Shown here: positions 46,291 through 58,680 of the stretch, piece by piece
Layout of the letters: the number at the start of each line of letters is the position of its first letter
Position numbering within the stretch: the stretch's first letter is position 1
Assembly (NCBI RefSeq): GCF_042242105.1
Contig: NC_092025.1
Coordinates: 14,250,309 to 14,314,308, forward strand
Direction of reading: 5' to 3'
Length of the DNA stretch: 64,000 nt
Source of the DNA: Pempheris klunzingeri
Lineage: Eukaryota > Chordata > Actinopteri > Acropomatiformes > Pempheridae
The notes under the pieces: generated by a model
Seen by the model: the letters and a program-made list of their open reading frames with translations, nothing else
The model's database searches: none
What the model was told of the DNA's origin: nothing
Made by a program: the position numbers and the translations under genes

Positions 46291-47661
46291 TCATTTGCAA
46301 CTCAAGCAAGGTTCGAGGTTCTAGTGATTTTCATATGGTGTGGAAATGTGTAGAAGATGGTGGCGTCCTGACATTAGCTGTGATCTTAGGCAGAAGTTAC
46401 TGGAAGTAAAGGAGCTAAAAGATAAGAGACTGCTGGTGCGCTCCTACGGGAACAGACACATTTAATTGTTATTTTGATTTAGTTTGTTCCTATTGGGATT
46501 TTACTGGAATTCCCACACTGGCCCCTCATCCAGAACTAGCATCCCTCTCAGATCTTATCAAATCAAGGCTCTGTCCCTTCAGTGGTGTCTGCTGTTTATT
46601 TGATTCTATCGCGAACCTCCAGCATCACACACAGCAAGGCTGGAGAGGGACTGGAGTTTAGGAGGAGCGGAGCTGCTCTCCTGCTGGTTTTTAGCGCACA
46701 GTCACCGGTAATTGCTTTGCTGCTACGACCCCATTATATCTGCTGATGCTTTAAAAGCAGGCTAAACTATGACCTCAAGTCATCATCAGGTGACTTGAAC
46801 AGCTTACCCCCACCCTCTCAAGACGCTATCCTCTTATGACTTATTGACTTGTTTTACACTAGCTTACTGCCTCTGGAGTGTATTATGAACTCCCATCGTA
46901 AAGATTTACGTCAGCCTCTTGTGGGTAAGCTATTCCTCAAATTAAAAGACGCATAAAATGTGTTTCGTTGGGTTTTCTCAGTCTTAGACATATCCCCCCC
47001 CCCCCTCCTCCTGTCTGGCAGTTTTATTCCGTCATCTTTGCTGCCAGTGCGTGGTAGCTCTTAGAATACTTCCAGGTCTATGTATAGAAAGGATAAACCA
47101 CGTAATGTGCCCCTCCACGCGGAGACCAGCCATCCCAGCTGTGCCTCGACTCCTGCACGTCCGAGTTCAGCTGATCCCCTTAACAGCAGGTCCATTATGT
47201 TGTCAGGATGTTGGGATAAAACTGTGAGGAAGTTCGAGGTGAGCTGGTCTCTATGCGTATGTGGCCCCGTCGAAGCGAAGGCATCTAAGTATAGCACATG
47301 GCAAGGAATGTCCATGGATTATGGACATAATCATGAGCCAAATCCTTCATTTTCTGACCTGATGTGGCTGGCAGCTAAATCCTCGGGAATCCTAAAGAAC
47401 GTTCATAGAAGGTCTTGCGTTATGTCACCAATGCGTGTGGATGCGTGACGATTCATCTGAACTTCAGTCTCAGTGTTATCAGTGTTGTGGTGACTGTAAT
47501 ATTCCAGTGGGTAGTATTTTTCTTGTGTGTTACACAGGCAGCGTGTTACCATTTAACCAGAAAACTTGAGTCCAAGCCTCCAGCTGCCCTAATGAAGTGT
47601 CTTTAAGCAACACACTGAATCCCTGCCTGTTGGTTTAAAGCTCAGTCTGAGATTTTCCCTA

Positions 47662-47667
<6 letters not shown>

Positions 47668-47699
<32 letters not shown>
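47668..47699. repeat. (TG)n microsatellite
   Basis: A pure TG tract of 32 bases in ubl3 intron 1. Confidence 0.9.
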
Positions 47700-47700
<1 letters not shown>

Positions 47701-48524
47701 AGGGGCGGGTAACACATTATTGTTGCATCATTTATCGCCACTGTGAGGCTTAAAGTTCATTTCTCACTGGTAAAGTAATAATATTCCTTCAGCTGCCAAC
47801 TCTCAAGCATTGCTTTAAAATTGGTTTTATTCCTACCAGAGCTGCTGTCTTCAGGCTCACAGTATTAACATGCCTACAGCAGAAACATAAAGGTCAAATT
47901 CTGCACATAAGTAAGACTTTTCAGGGTTTCTGCCACTGTTAAGTCTTCAGAACAATCGCTTCCCTTTGTGGCTTAGCTCAGCCTATACATCAGACCAGCT
48001 TCTTGTGTTTCCCAAGGAAGTTTGGGGAAATGTCAACTATCCGCATTTAACTCATCCTGTGTGGTTGAAATCAGCTGCACATGCAGATTCTCCCTTCGCT
48101 CCCCCCCCTGTCTCTGTGGAGGAGCAAGTGAGTGTGTGTGCGCACACACACTTAGAAAGCTTGTATAGAGTGGGAGTGAGAGTAGGAGGAGAGGAGATGG
48201 CTGGTGCCAAACATTGTGGGTGAATGAATCTGAGAGAAAGAATAGGAGAAGGAACAGTCATGCCTCTTGAGAATGGAGGATGTATTTTTTTTTTTTTTTC
48301 CATCTTCGAAACAGAAAAAGAGGAGGACTTGAGGGGTAGGAAGAGTGGATGAGGGAGGTACAGGGAGGGGGCAAATTACCTCGCTCCAGGCAGACCTCAG
48401 AAGTGCTGACTGGGTTGAAATGGTCCCTATGGCAACAGTGGGACGCTTGGATCTGAGGTCTGGATGCCCTTGTGAGTGTGTGTGAGTATGTGGAGGGATT
48501 GGGTCGAGATGCACTACAGGTATA

Positions 48525-48555
48525 TGTGTGTGTGTGTGCGTGTGTGTGTGTGTGT
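48525..48555. repeat. (TG)n microsatellite
   Basis: A TG tract with one CG interruption. An opposite-phase CA tract lies 185 bases downstream. Confidence 0.85.
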
Positions 48556-48740
48556 TTGAAACAACGAGCAGACTACAGAGAAAGAGAGAATAGTACAGAA
48601 GCATGAAAAGAATAAAGAACCTCAGTTCAGATAAGCCCCTCTGAATAAATACGCTCCAGAAAAGTCCCATGGAGTGAATTTCAAACATCAACTCTTTGGG
48701 ATATGTCTCAGCACTGCAGACAGGACAGGGAGATATAGGT

Positions 48741-48758
48741 ACACACACACACACACAC
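48741..48758. repeat. (CA)n microsatellite
   Basis: A short CA tract of 18 bases. Confidence 0.85.
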
Positions 48759-48785
48759 GGTTCCACTGTATCATAAGAGATTATC

Positions 48786-49870
48786 AGTTGTAACTAACGC
48801 CTTTATTAATGCTTAATGAATCATTTATTACTGCTTGTTATAAGCCTTCATCTCGTCGGACAATGAGAACTTGTGATGGACGTTTTCCATTGTTCTCATT
48901 GAGTTAACAATTAGTAAAGGAAAAAAATTGGCAGCTTAATTGATAATTTAAACAATCAGAGCTTTGATTAAGAAGGGAGACAAAATTTGCGACAAGTCGG
49001 GAAGAAATCAGAGAAGCTATACAAGGATGTGATGAGTAGAAATACAGAAATTGCTGCTCTTAAATCAGCATGTTTCATGGATCTATCCATGTTAAATTAG
49101 TTGAATTAACTTGCAGAAAATGATTCGACACGATGGTTACAGCAATCACTTATGTTTGATGAGGCGTAAATAATAATGGACTGAAATGTAAACAGGCCGA
49201 TTATAACTTTAGTTCATGAGGAGTACTTGTCTAATTGGCAAAAGTCTCATAAAAAGAGTTATAAATGTTAGTAAGTCATTCAGGAAGGATGAATGGGTCT
49301 AACCTTCTAAATACACCTGCTCATATAATGTACATGTGTTTCATTTTCCTTCTACTCCGCTAAAATTCACTTTACTTCACCATGTTTATTTGTGATTTTC
49401 CACAACCTGGCAACCCAAAAGTTGTTCCTTATAACCACAGACTGTATTTAAGAAGCAGATGTATCCACAGTGACTATTAGTTGTTAGACTTTTTTCCCAT
49501 CTGCAATAAAGACCAGTCTCTGATTGGCTAGGTTTAGGCATGACCAGCCCAAATGCATAATAATGCCTATTTTACTCTAAATGGAACCATAATTTAACAA
49601 AAAAAACATCATGCTGTACTGAAGAAGACTTAAAATTATGAACTTGGTCAAAGTGTTTATTAAGATAATAAATCAAGTGAGAAGTAGGGTAATTATTGAC
49701 TTCCACACAATTGGACGTCATTAACAGTGGAATCGCCCTCTGCTGGCCTTTAGAAAGAATGCAGCTTTAAGTCATTTCAGCATTGACTTCACTTTTCAGA
49801 CTTTCAGACTATAGATGTAAAGCATCAGACAATATTTTGTTAATCATTAATAAAGCCACGAGTTACAACT
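48786..49870. mobile_element. 1.1-kb element with 30-bp inverted ends
   Basis: The left end starts AGTTGTAACT and is followed five bases later by CTTTATTAATG. The right end, read on the minus strand, starts with the same AGTTGTAACT and has CTTTATTAATG at the same spacing. The 30-base arms agree at 25 positions. The inside is AT-rich and non-coding. No clear target duplication is visible, so the outer limits may be a few bases off. Confidence 0.6.
49435..49802. repeat. Short repeat inside the inverted-end element
   Basis: AGACTGTATTTAAGAAGCAG, then TGGAATCGCCCTCTGCTGGC, TTAGAAAGAATGCAGCTTTA and ATTGACTTCACTTTTCAGAC are in the order of a dispersed fish repeat that I recognise. It lies near the right end of the element at 48786-49870, so it is either part of that element or a later insertion. 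Confidence 0.45.
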
Positions 49871-50249
49871 TGCCGTAGTAGAAAGGGGAAACAACTGTGT
49901 GACTGTATGGATGTCTGGTCAGAAGTGCTAATGTCTCCTGATATGAAATGAAGAAATAAACGCTGTCACCACACGTACGCACTGATACACACTCAAACAC
50001 CCTGTCATTTGTCCATTGGTGACTATGTGTTAATTTGTGTTGGAGGTGGCGATCACAGCCGTCATACTCAACCAGACCCGGAGGTATGATATAATGTATT
50101 AATCCTTCAATCGTTAGGATGGAAACATTGGGAATAAAATCAGTACAACTGGGCTTCTTTGGTTTCTTTGGATTTTGGAGGTTGTTATGTAGGATTCATT
50201 GTTGATATAAGATCTGTTGACAATCACACGTTTAATCGTGTGTGTGTAA

Positions 50250-50490
50250 AATGTAAGAAAATAGAAAAAAAATTCCTAAGGCCCAATGTGTCTTAAAGTG
50301 TCTTGTTTTATCCGCAAACAGTCCAAAACCCAAACATATTCAGTTTAGCAGTGGAAAAGATGAAAAGAAGCAAAAATTAATATTTGAGAAGTTATAACCT
50401 GTGATTTTTTTGGGGGGCATTTGTGCCAAAAACAATTAATCGTCAACATTTTTTGTTATCCATAATTTGTTATTGATAATTTGCTGATTT
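50250..50490. repeat. ATTAAT-rich dispersed repeat, reverse copy
   Basis: CTTGTTTTATCCGCAAACAG, TCCAAAACCCAAACATATTC, AATATTTGAGAAG and AACAATTAATCGTCAACATT match the complement of the same family as the copy at 46050-46290. Confidence 0.5.
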
Positions 50491-53400
50491 TTTTTTTTTA
50501 AATTGTGCCACTGTGACTCTGGTCTGTCACAAAGACCATGCTGGAAAGCATACATACACTTCATAAATGTATCAATATATCTATTTATCAACAAAACGCC
50601 TGTTCAGAGTTGTAGATTGTTGTGTTATTGTACCAGTATGTGGCTAAAACCTTGTTACCTCTACTGCTTTGTGTGTGGCTGACTATAATTTTGGCGCTTT
50701 GAAAGCAGTTTATAGTTCATTCTCATATTGTTGAGAGTCCTCTTGGACACGCAGAAACACACACACAAAGGAGTCAAAGGTTGGGGTCGGAGGTCAGCGG
50801 TGTGTTGGTCGTGGATGAAAGAACAATGGGTGGGGAATCCTTGCTGCTGAAAGCCGCACTCCCCGTCCCTCTTCCCACTCGAGCTTAGCTCAGCATTAAT
50901 GACACCGAGTAGCTAGAGTCAGAGCGAGGTCCGCAGGCGTTCTTCAGCCTGGGGCAGGAGCTGCTAACAGGGCTTTGATTGACACACTCAGAGGGAGAAG
51001 GAACACTATTGAATCCTGACAGGGCCAGTTGGGTGAAGCATGTCTGTGTAGTATGTGGGCGTCGCTGATGCCATGTGTTGCAAGTCTGAGTCACAGATCA
51101 GGATTACGTCATCCCGCCCGGGTGCTAGAGTTGATATATTGACTCTGACATTGTCACATGCAGGCCTCGGAGCGCTACGGAAAGTTCAGACAGCAGCTCT
51201 GAATGTGCAGGAGTTGTGCTCCTTCTCTTAATTTCAAGCGTTTCGGAAAATTGATGACTCAAAGGTGAAGCCCTGACAGATTGTTCAATACGGCAGCTAA
51301 AGTAGCTGTTCTTCTTAAGATGAATGACGTGAATGCACAGTTGTCACTGGTATCACTGTACACTGAGTTAGTAAATAATAGAGTTTCTGTTACTTTTCTG
51401 TTTCTGTAAAAAGAATTGTATTGCTTTTTGTATTTGTGTTGGTGGTATTAACAAAGCTCTTGTCAATGTGTACGTCCAGCAGTCCTCTGTGACTGTAAAG
51501 GGTTAATTCAATTGTATTGACGTACCAACAGGAAGTCCTATGTGGAGCATCCATTGATTGCTTATGTAACTGTTTGTTTGCTTGTGTCTGTCTGTGTATT
51601 CTCCAGTGTGGCATGCGTCTATGCATGTGCATCCTATGTGGGGGCATGAACAACGACACCATGCTGCACATAATAGGGCTACTTACTTGTCAACACTCAT
51701 GCTTTTCTTCTTCTTCATCTTTTATGACTGTTCCAGCTCATCAGTTATTCATAATATGCTGTATGGCTGCATGTTTCCTCTACGGGAGTCATATTGCTTT
51801 TGTCTGTGAAAAATGTTAGGTCCTAGATATCAGATTTTCAGGAACAAATACTTGTGGCTTGACGGCTATGAATTTTTGATTTCCTGAATCTTCACAGTGC
51901 AAAAACATTCAGTGCATGTTTACAGTCGTAGCAGAACTAGGCATCTGTAGCGTATGTATGCAGAATAACCTGGTTTCTTTTGCTGCTCAGTCATTATAGA
52001 CCACTACAGCACTCCAAGTAGCTGGAATTGCTGGATGGTTTGAAGTTAGCACAAAGCAAAAACAATAAACATGAACAAAGTCACTCAGTTTTCCTGCAAA
52101 ATTCCTGTTTCCTGTAGTCTGGAGCCTGACACGCACACTCCCAGACAGCAGCTCCTCTATCAAACAGCTCATTTAAACTTCGGTTACTGGATGCATGTTG
52201 ATGTCTCCATCAAACTATTGACTTAACTGAGATGCTTGCAGTGGGTAGCTAAATTAAATCTGGAGTTAAGAGGTTTTTGTTGATACTGCTCATGATAATT
52301 TAGGCTAGAGACACATTTCACAAAGAAAACTTTAATAACCACCGAGATTAAATCTTCAGTATGAAGCTAGCTATTAAATTTCAACACTCACCAGGCTCGA
52401 AAGTGAGACCCTATCTCTTTTGTTGTCGGTTTGCATTTTGATCAGCCCGGCTAGGAGACTGAATAGTTCTGTGAGTAACCCAGAGGGTTTCTAAGAGAAA
52501 AAGTCAGAGTGTGCGTGTTGGGATAAGGGCTTATTCTGCTGGAAAATCCCCCTCTTTTCAGCAGTCAGTGTTGGCAGGTATTTCTTTGCTCCGGCTGGGG
52601 AATGTGTTGAACTACTTCACCGTTTTTGGGGGCTCCCAGGGTCCCAGTTCAAGAGGAAACTTCTGGTCCACACTTTTGATTCTGCTCCTGATCTCTCTTG
52701 ACAGTGAATGGGCACTTGTTGTATCCTACATGTCTTTATGTCCTTGAATATTAATATTGTGGGAGCAGGGACAGTGACATAATGTAGCCCACATTTAAAG
52801 TGCCGATTACTGATTCCTGAGCATTGAGCTCTGTCAAAACAGCAGCAGTCTCTACAGTACATTCTGGACACTGAACACCTCAGGACAGAAGTAAAGTGAG
52901 GACGTTCTTCAGCTTTTGTGCCAAGTGTTACAGAGTCAGAGCATGACATAAATGAGTGGGTGTGAGTGTGAGTAATATTCGAGCACTCGGCTGGCACTAA
53001 CACGATGAAGTCCCAACAGACTCTGTATGCCTGCAGCCGCTTTTGAAGTCTGCGTGTGTGTATTTTGTCCACGTATTTATGCATGCGCACATTTGCATAG
53101 AGAAACCAGCTAAAGCACAACCTGTTCTTCCTGCTAAGTGACGTGTTTGCTGTTGGCTTTGCCAGTGGAGTAACACCCACTCCAGTACACTTTTGCTCCA
53201 GAGAACAGAACAAACTAGGAGTGTGCCTAAAGGCCATTGTTTGCATGTTATGGTGTTTTGCCACTACCAAATGGCAATTTGCCATGATGCTGCGTGGCAG
53301 GCAGGTGAGAATATAATTCTGGTGGACAAACACAATTTTCTTTTTGCTTGGAAAAAAAAGTTTGTTGTTAGTTTGCCTGTAAATGTAGAATCTCAAAAGA

Positions 53401-54226
53401 GCAGGTTTTTGGTTTAAAAAAAAAAAAAGGGGGGAAGATGTGCTACCACCTCCTGAAACGTAAGAAAGGAAGTGTGTAGCATTATGTGAGCCGGTTGAAT
53501 TTTGAAACCAAAAGGAGGAAGAGAAACTTAAGTTAAGAAAGGATCACAGCATGATACGTAGAGAGGAAGATGAGCAGCCAAACAGAAGCTCATTTTACTG
53601 GACATTACTGAAAGCAACAGTGGAAAAAAACCCAAAAAAACATTTGCTCATTTGTATAATTTCTCATATCAACTGACGCAGTTGTGTAAAGTGGCACATT
53701 AGCCTCATTAAGTATTCTACTCTCAGATATTCTTTGCCATTCAGTAACATGAACTAATGTGAATCATTAATGCAAACTGGGAGTCACTCAGTAGCTTCTG
53801 TCTTCCTTTTAGATAAGAAGTTTTTAATGGAAGTTCTGCACAAATCATGTTGCGCAGTCAATGTGGTCATTGCATATACTGTATTGATTTTAGCTTTACA
53901 CCAGGCATTAATTGCATTGACAAACTCAGGGATCTTGATGCAATCTCTCGCTTTCGTGCTATTCGCGTTGAAGTGATGTTGTGTTTGGGGAACTTTCCTC
54001 CAAGCTGGAATTTAAACAGATGTAAAACAAAAGCACTCAAGTGCAAAAAACACTGTATTTTCCTGTCAGTGTTGAGGAGAAAGAGAGTATGTGTCTGTGT
54101 GTGTGCGCATGCGTGTGTGTAGGTGAAATAGGGGATGGGGCTCAATAAAAGGAGCCTTTCAGCTGCACTGGAAACAATTTCCAGCTGAGGGGACATTTAT
54201 ATTAAAGCTTTGCCTCGCCAGCACAG

Positions 54227-54263
54227 ACTGTTCGTGTGTGTGTCTCTGTGTGTGTGTGTGTGC
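54227..54263. repeat. (TG)n microsatellite
   Basis: A GT tract broken by CTC and CG interruptions. Confidence 0.8.
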
Positions 54264-54654
54264 GTCAGAGCAGCCTAGCTAGCAAGAATCAACTGTCCCT
54301 TTTTCTGATACATTTTGGGACATGCTGCCATTTCTAAATCAGTGCTTAAATCTGTCCTGATATTCGAACGCCCTGTGCCAGAGCAGTCAGACAGACAATA
54401 CGTACTGAGGGAATTAGAGGGCCAGTGTTGAGACTCTTCAGGTCCCAGACAGGGCAGACACGAGCCACACAGCAGTCATCCAAAGGTCAAGCCTCTTTGA
54501 CTGGATGTTCCAACAGAATCAGCTGGCCTCCAGTCCTCACATTTGTGCCTTTAACCCAGAATTTGACCATGTTGCGGCTGTCAAGCAGAGAATCACCTTT
54601 GTATGCTTTCAATATGTAAATGGTCCGACAAGCCAAGGTCATGTTTGACTGTTC

Positions 54655-54783
54655 TCGTGTTATCGTAGGTAATTTGTGTTTGAAGTGTATTCTTATTCTT
54701 ATTCCTTTGGAGCTGTGTGTAACAAAAAGCAATTTCCCCCTGGGGATTATTAAAGTGTTTCTGATTCTGATTCTGATTCTGAA
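54655..54783 (+). repeat. 3' end of a LINE-like element with (ATTCTG)n tail
   Basis: GCAATTTCCCCCTGGGGATT, ATTAAAGTGTTTCTGATTCT and three tandem GATTCT units match the 3' tail of fish LINE copies (CCCCCTGGGGATnAATAAAGT plus short tandem repeats). It is heavily truncated at the 5' side. Confidence 0.55.
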
Positions 54784-54814
54784 GGTCTGCAAGAAAGTCT
54801 GCTTCATAATAAAT

Positions 54815-54905
54815 TAACCTGTTTAGTTTTTTCAGTTAATTGATCACTTGTTTAGTAAAATGTCAGATAATAATTTTTTTTTAAAATCACCTCAATCTCC
54901 AGAGC
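54815..54905. repeat. ATTAAT-rich dispersed repeat, short reverse copy
   Basis: TTTCAGTTAATTGATCACTT, GTTTAGTAAAATGTCAGATAA and CCTCAATCTCCAGAGCAC match the complement of the family. Only one end of the repeat is present. Confidence 0.4.
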
Positions 54906-55765
54906 ACAGGGCATCGTTTGAATCGTCAATGCAAAGATTCAACAACTGCTTAAGTATCATTGAACATTATTTGAAAAAATCCATATTGGAACACAGAATG
55001 GGGGGGGCGGTAAATCCGGAACCAGTAAAAAACAATTCTGGAACCAGTGGAAAAACAATAAGCGTGGAGGAAAAAAAGAAACGTCTGGAACCCTTTTAAC
55101 TGACTATTTGTTGCTAGGTAACCATCTCAGAGTTCATCCTCCTGAAGCCTCTGTGTCATACATACCAAGCACTAACTAACCCAGAGCCTTAATCCTCAGC
55201 TGATAAAGTGACCCAGCTTCAATATTGAGGCTTTAATGGATTTGCCACTATGTGAACAGTCTGTGTAGACGGCAAAAATCCTGCTCGTATTTTCATTTTG
55301 CACTATCTGAACTTTTTGTGCATCTCGACCACTTTAAATGCTCCAACTTCAGTGTAAATACACTACTTTCGGTGCGCTGACACACAGACAAAACGCTTGT
55401 GTATTTATCGTACTGTGGACAGTGGTTCTGATCCTGATCCTGATGCTGTTGATGTTGAATAGGACGTAACACTGCATCGATCATGTGTTTAGTGTTTGAA
55501 TTTGTGAGCTAAAATGGCAGGAGTGGAAGACACTTGGTCGGAAATGGTTTTGGCTTGTTGCTGAGAGGTTGTTGTCATGCCAGTGGAAACTGCACGGCAG
55601 AGATGGAAGCAGGAAACCTGTGCGACTTTTTTGCAATTCCTCTGAGTTTATCATATTCACACAGACACGCACAGAGAGATATGCTGGTGGGAAATAGTCA
55701 CAGAAGAGTTCAAGTCAGAGCTCAAAGAGGAGACAGCCAGAGATGGGATGGAGGGTGTGTATGTT

Positions 55766-55767
<2 letters not shown>

Positions 55768-55814
<47 letters not shown>
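55768..55814. repeat. (TG)n microsatellite
   Basis: A pure TG tract of 47 bases. Confidence 0.9.
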
Positions 55815-55817
<3 letters not shown>

Positions 55818-55975
55818 AACGATAGAGAGAAAGAGGGAGCATGGAGAGAGGGTATATTTGGCCTTCATGCTGTCTTGCACAAATTTGTCATTGCATGTTG
55901 GATGCTATGGAGCACTCTGACTATGAATATCTCTAATGATCCCAGCAGGGGTTGTGTGTGCGTTTCGTGCGTTTC

Positions 55976-56003
55976 GTGTGTGTGTGTGTGTGTGTGTGTG
56001 TGT
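55976..56003. repeat. (GT)n microsatellite
   Basis: A GT tract of 28 bases preceded by two TGCGTTTCG units. Confidence 0.9.
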
Positions 56004-56960
56004 TCTTATCTGAACGAGCTGCCGGTAATGAAGCATTGGACCTTGGACTAGAATGATTCAGGGCTTTTCATCTATTTTTTCTCAGTTTCTCATAATGAGG
56101 AAGCATTGGTTTATCTTGAGGGAAGCAGCAGAACTCTGACTTCCACAGAGGACATCAGATATCGACCTATAGTTTAGTTTAATTACACATTTTTGTGAAG
56201 TGGTTTCTCTGTGCCAGAGATCATTTGGCGAAATATATGGTTATGAACAAAACAGCGGTGAGGAATCCTGAATCAGTATTCTAGGCTAGTGGATTTGAAA
56301 GCTTGGATGTTTGTGGGTGAGTAAGGCTGGCATGTTTTAGCTAAGTTTAGCTGACTTCCATTTAGCTTGGCTCAGTCAGCACATTTTGGTACAGTTACAG
56401 TTCACAGTACAGTGTAGTTAAAGGCTCAGTAGAACCATTAAGGCTGTGAGATGGCAGGTAGAGTAATCCTGTTTAATTTTTAATCTTCAGGTCACAATGT
56501 TGACTAAACGGGGCTATATCCGTGACGCCAAAGTATGCTTCATTCTCAAAATGATCTTAACCTTTAAACTACTTCTGCATACACCTTGTTGTAAACTTGT
56601 CATCATGGGTGGCTGTATGAGAAATATACCGTTCAGTATGTAGGGTTGTAAACATCTTAATTATGAACACGTAACAGGCAGCCCTTAACAGCACACCTTG
56701 GCTGATTATGTCACCTGCATCCATATTTCCTTTTCATCCATTGCGTGGAACAATGTTTGTCAAAGATCTTGATTGGGTCCCCAGCCGCCACCCCTCCTCC
56801 TCCTCTTTCTGCTTGTCGCTGCCCTGTTCCTTCCTGTTGTTGCTTGTGTAACCGGTTGTCTCCACTGTCTCCCCACTGAGGCTGCCTTTTTCCTGTTGTG
56901 CACAACACAAACATAACCAGTGGCACAGACCTCGAACCAGACAACAATGGAAAAAATCCA

Positions 56961-57000
56961 ATACGTATACATACGTATATGTATACATACATATACATAT

Positions 57001-57043
<43 letters not shown>
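56961..57043. repeat. Alternating purine-pyrimidine tract, (TA/CATA) plus (CA)n
   Basis: Purine and pyrimidine alternate without a break over 83 bases: a TACGTA/CATATA part of about 42 bases, then a (CA)n part of about 40. A similar TACATATACATATG stretch follows after a three-base break. Confidence 0.9.
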
Positions 57044-57045
<2 letters not shown>

Positions 57046-57320
57046 TACATATACATATGTATCGTATAGCTCTATAAGGTTCACTGTTATGTGTATGATT
57101 ATTATGACTGTGTGTGTTTGTAATTGTGACCTGCCAGGGGCATGTATATGTGTAAGAAAACACTAATCTGGTGAAGTACAGTACATCTCATATGTTATAT
57201 GTTTAGTGTAGCTCATGCTCACTTAAAGATTTTGTAAACTGCTTTCATTGCAAGTAAACCTGCATCTATTTTTGTCACTGGACGCTACTTCATTCCTGAA
57301 TAGGCCTAGAAAATGCAGCG

Positions 57321-57339
57321 TGTGTGTGTGTGTGTGTGT
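57321..57339. repeat. (TG)n microsatellite
   Basis: A short TG tract of 19 bases. Confidence 0.85.
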
Positions 57340-57446
57340 TTTGTGTGGTAGTAATACCCCTGGTTGTTTCTGTCCAGTGCCATCTGGTAAATTCCAGCAC
57401 AGAGGGCGTTTTAGCTTGCCAGCAGTCTCTATCTGTGTGCCTCTCG

Positions 57447-57454
<8 letters not shown>

Positions 57455-57485
<31 letters not shown>
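57455..57485. repeat. (CA)n microsatellite
   Basis: A CA tract of 31 bases preceded by CTCTCT repeats. Confidence 0.9.
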
Positions 57486-57490
<5 letters not shown>

Positions 57491-57884
57491 TGTAGACACA
57501 CATTCTCTCTTCTACACACACGGCGTCACGTGAGTCGTGACTGCGGGGCAGTGCTCTTTTCTGAAAGAGAAAAGAAAATGCAATGTTGTGGATGTAACTG
57601 CTGTCTCCCAGCCGTTTCTCTTCTCTACTCAGATGTTGATTCACTCATTCTCCGTTCTCTCCCACATGTTACATCAGCCTCTCCTCATAAATGTCTGCTA
57701 AGCCTTCATAGTATTGCAGAGAGCGGGCAGACGTGGTAATAGGAAAGGAATGAGTTTTTCAAACCTTAATGTGTGCAATGCGCTGTGCGTGCTCAATGGG
57801 GTGAAAAGCATCTACAAAAACAACAGCTCGTCAGGATTTGAGAAACTGAATTCACAGACAAGCGTGTACTTTTATCTGTCTATT

Positions 57885-58130
57885 TTCATTATTGATAAAT
57901 CTGTTGATTTTTCTTTTGATTAATACTTTACTTGTTTAGTGTAGCAAGTCAGAAAATAATGAAAAAATGTCAAAATTTCCCAGAGCACAAGGGAGCATCT
58001 TCAGATTGCTCATTTTGTCAGACCAAATCCAAATATATGCATTTTTAAATGATGCATATTTAGCGAAGGAAAGCTGCAAATCATCAGCTTTTAGAGGCTG
58101 GAACCAGTCAGTGACCTGCATTTTAGCTTT
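57885..58130. repeat. ATTAAT-rich dispersed repeat, long reverse copy
   Basis: TTTTCATTATTGATAAATCT, TTGATTAATACTTTACTTGT, AAGTCAGAAAATAATGAAAA, TCAGATTGCTCATTTTGTCA, AAAGCTGCAAATCATCAGCT and GAGGCTGGAACCAG match the complement of the family from end to end. This is the most complete copy in the window. Confidence 0.55.
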
Positions 58131-58429
58131 TTAAAACGACAAATCAACTCTTGACTTTGAGTAATAACTAATAATTTCAGCATGACTTCATTCTGTCACA
58201 AGACTTTTTTTCTTTTTCATTTTCTCTGGAGCCAGCTGTGAATGTAAAAGGCATGGAAGCAATTAATGTGTAAAGAAAAATAAATAGACCTAAACCTTAA
58301 TTTTAGATGCACAGAGGAAAAACGGGGGAAAAGCTTGTGCTTAGGAAGGACAACCTGAGAGGTTTCAAATCAAGCTAATCCTGACTACAGGGCATCGACT
58401 ACACACCACCGGGGAGACCACCTAGGAAA

Positions 58430-58680
58430 TAGGATGGGGGTGGGTGTGTAGAGACAGGACGAGAGGGGGGGGGCAGGGGAAGGCAGAGGTCACTACAGAC
58501 TGTGTAGCTCTCTTGGTGGGGGGAGAGGAGAGGGGGAGAACAGCATGAGGATGCTTCACTTGACTCCAGGGCTTTCACGTAGCAGGGGAGCAGGAAAACA
58601 CGGGGGAGGAAGTCATATTGGTGAGACACCCTGGGATGGAAGTGAAGGAGAGTGAGGAGGAGGAGGAGGAGGAGGAGGGA
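58430..58680 (+). repeat. Purine-rich G-run region with (AGG)n
   Basis: The plus strand has G runs at about 58435-58443, 58465-58479, 58517-58523 and 58532-58538, then an (AGG)n tract at 58653-58679. Long frames on the other strand are a by-product of this composition. Confidence 0.7.
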
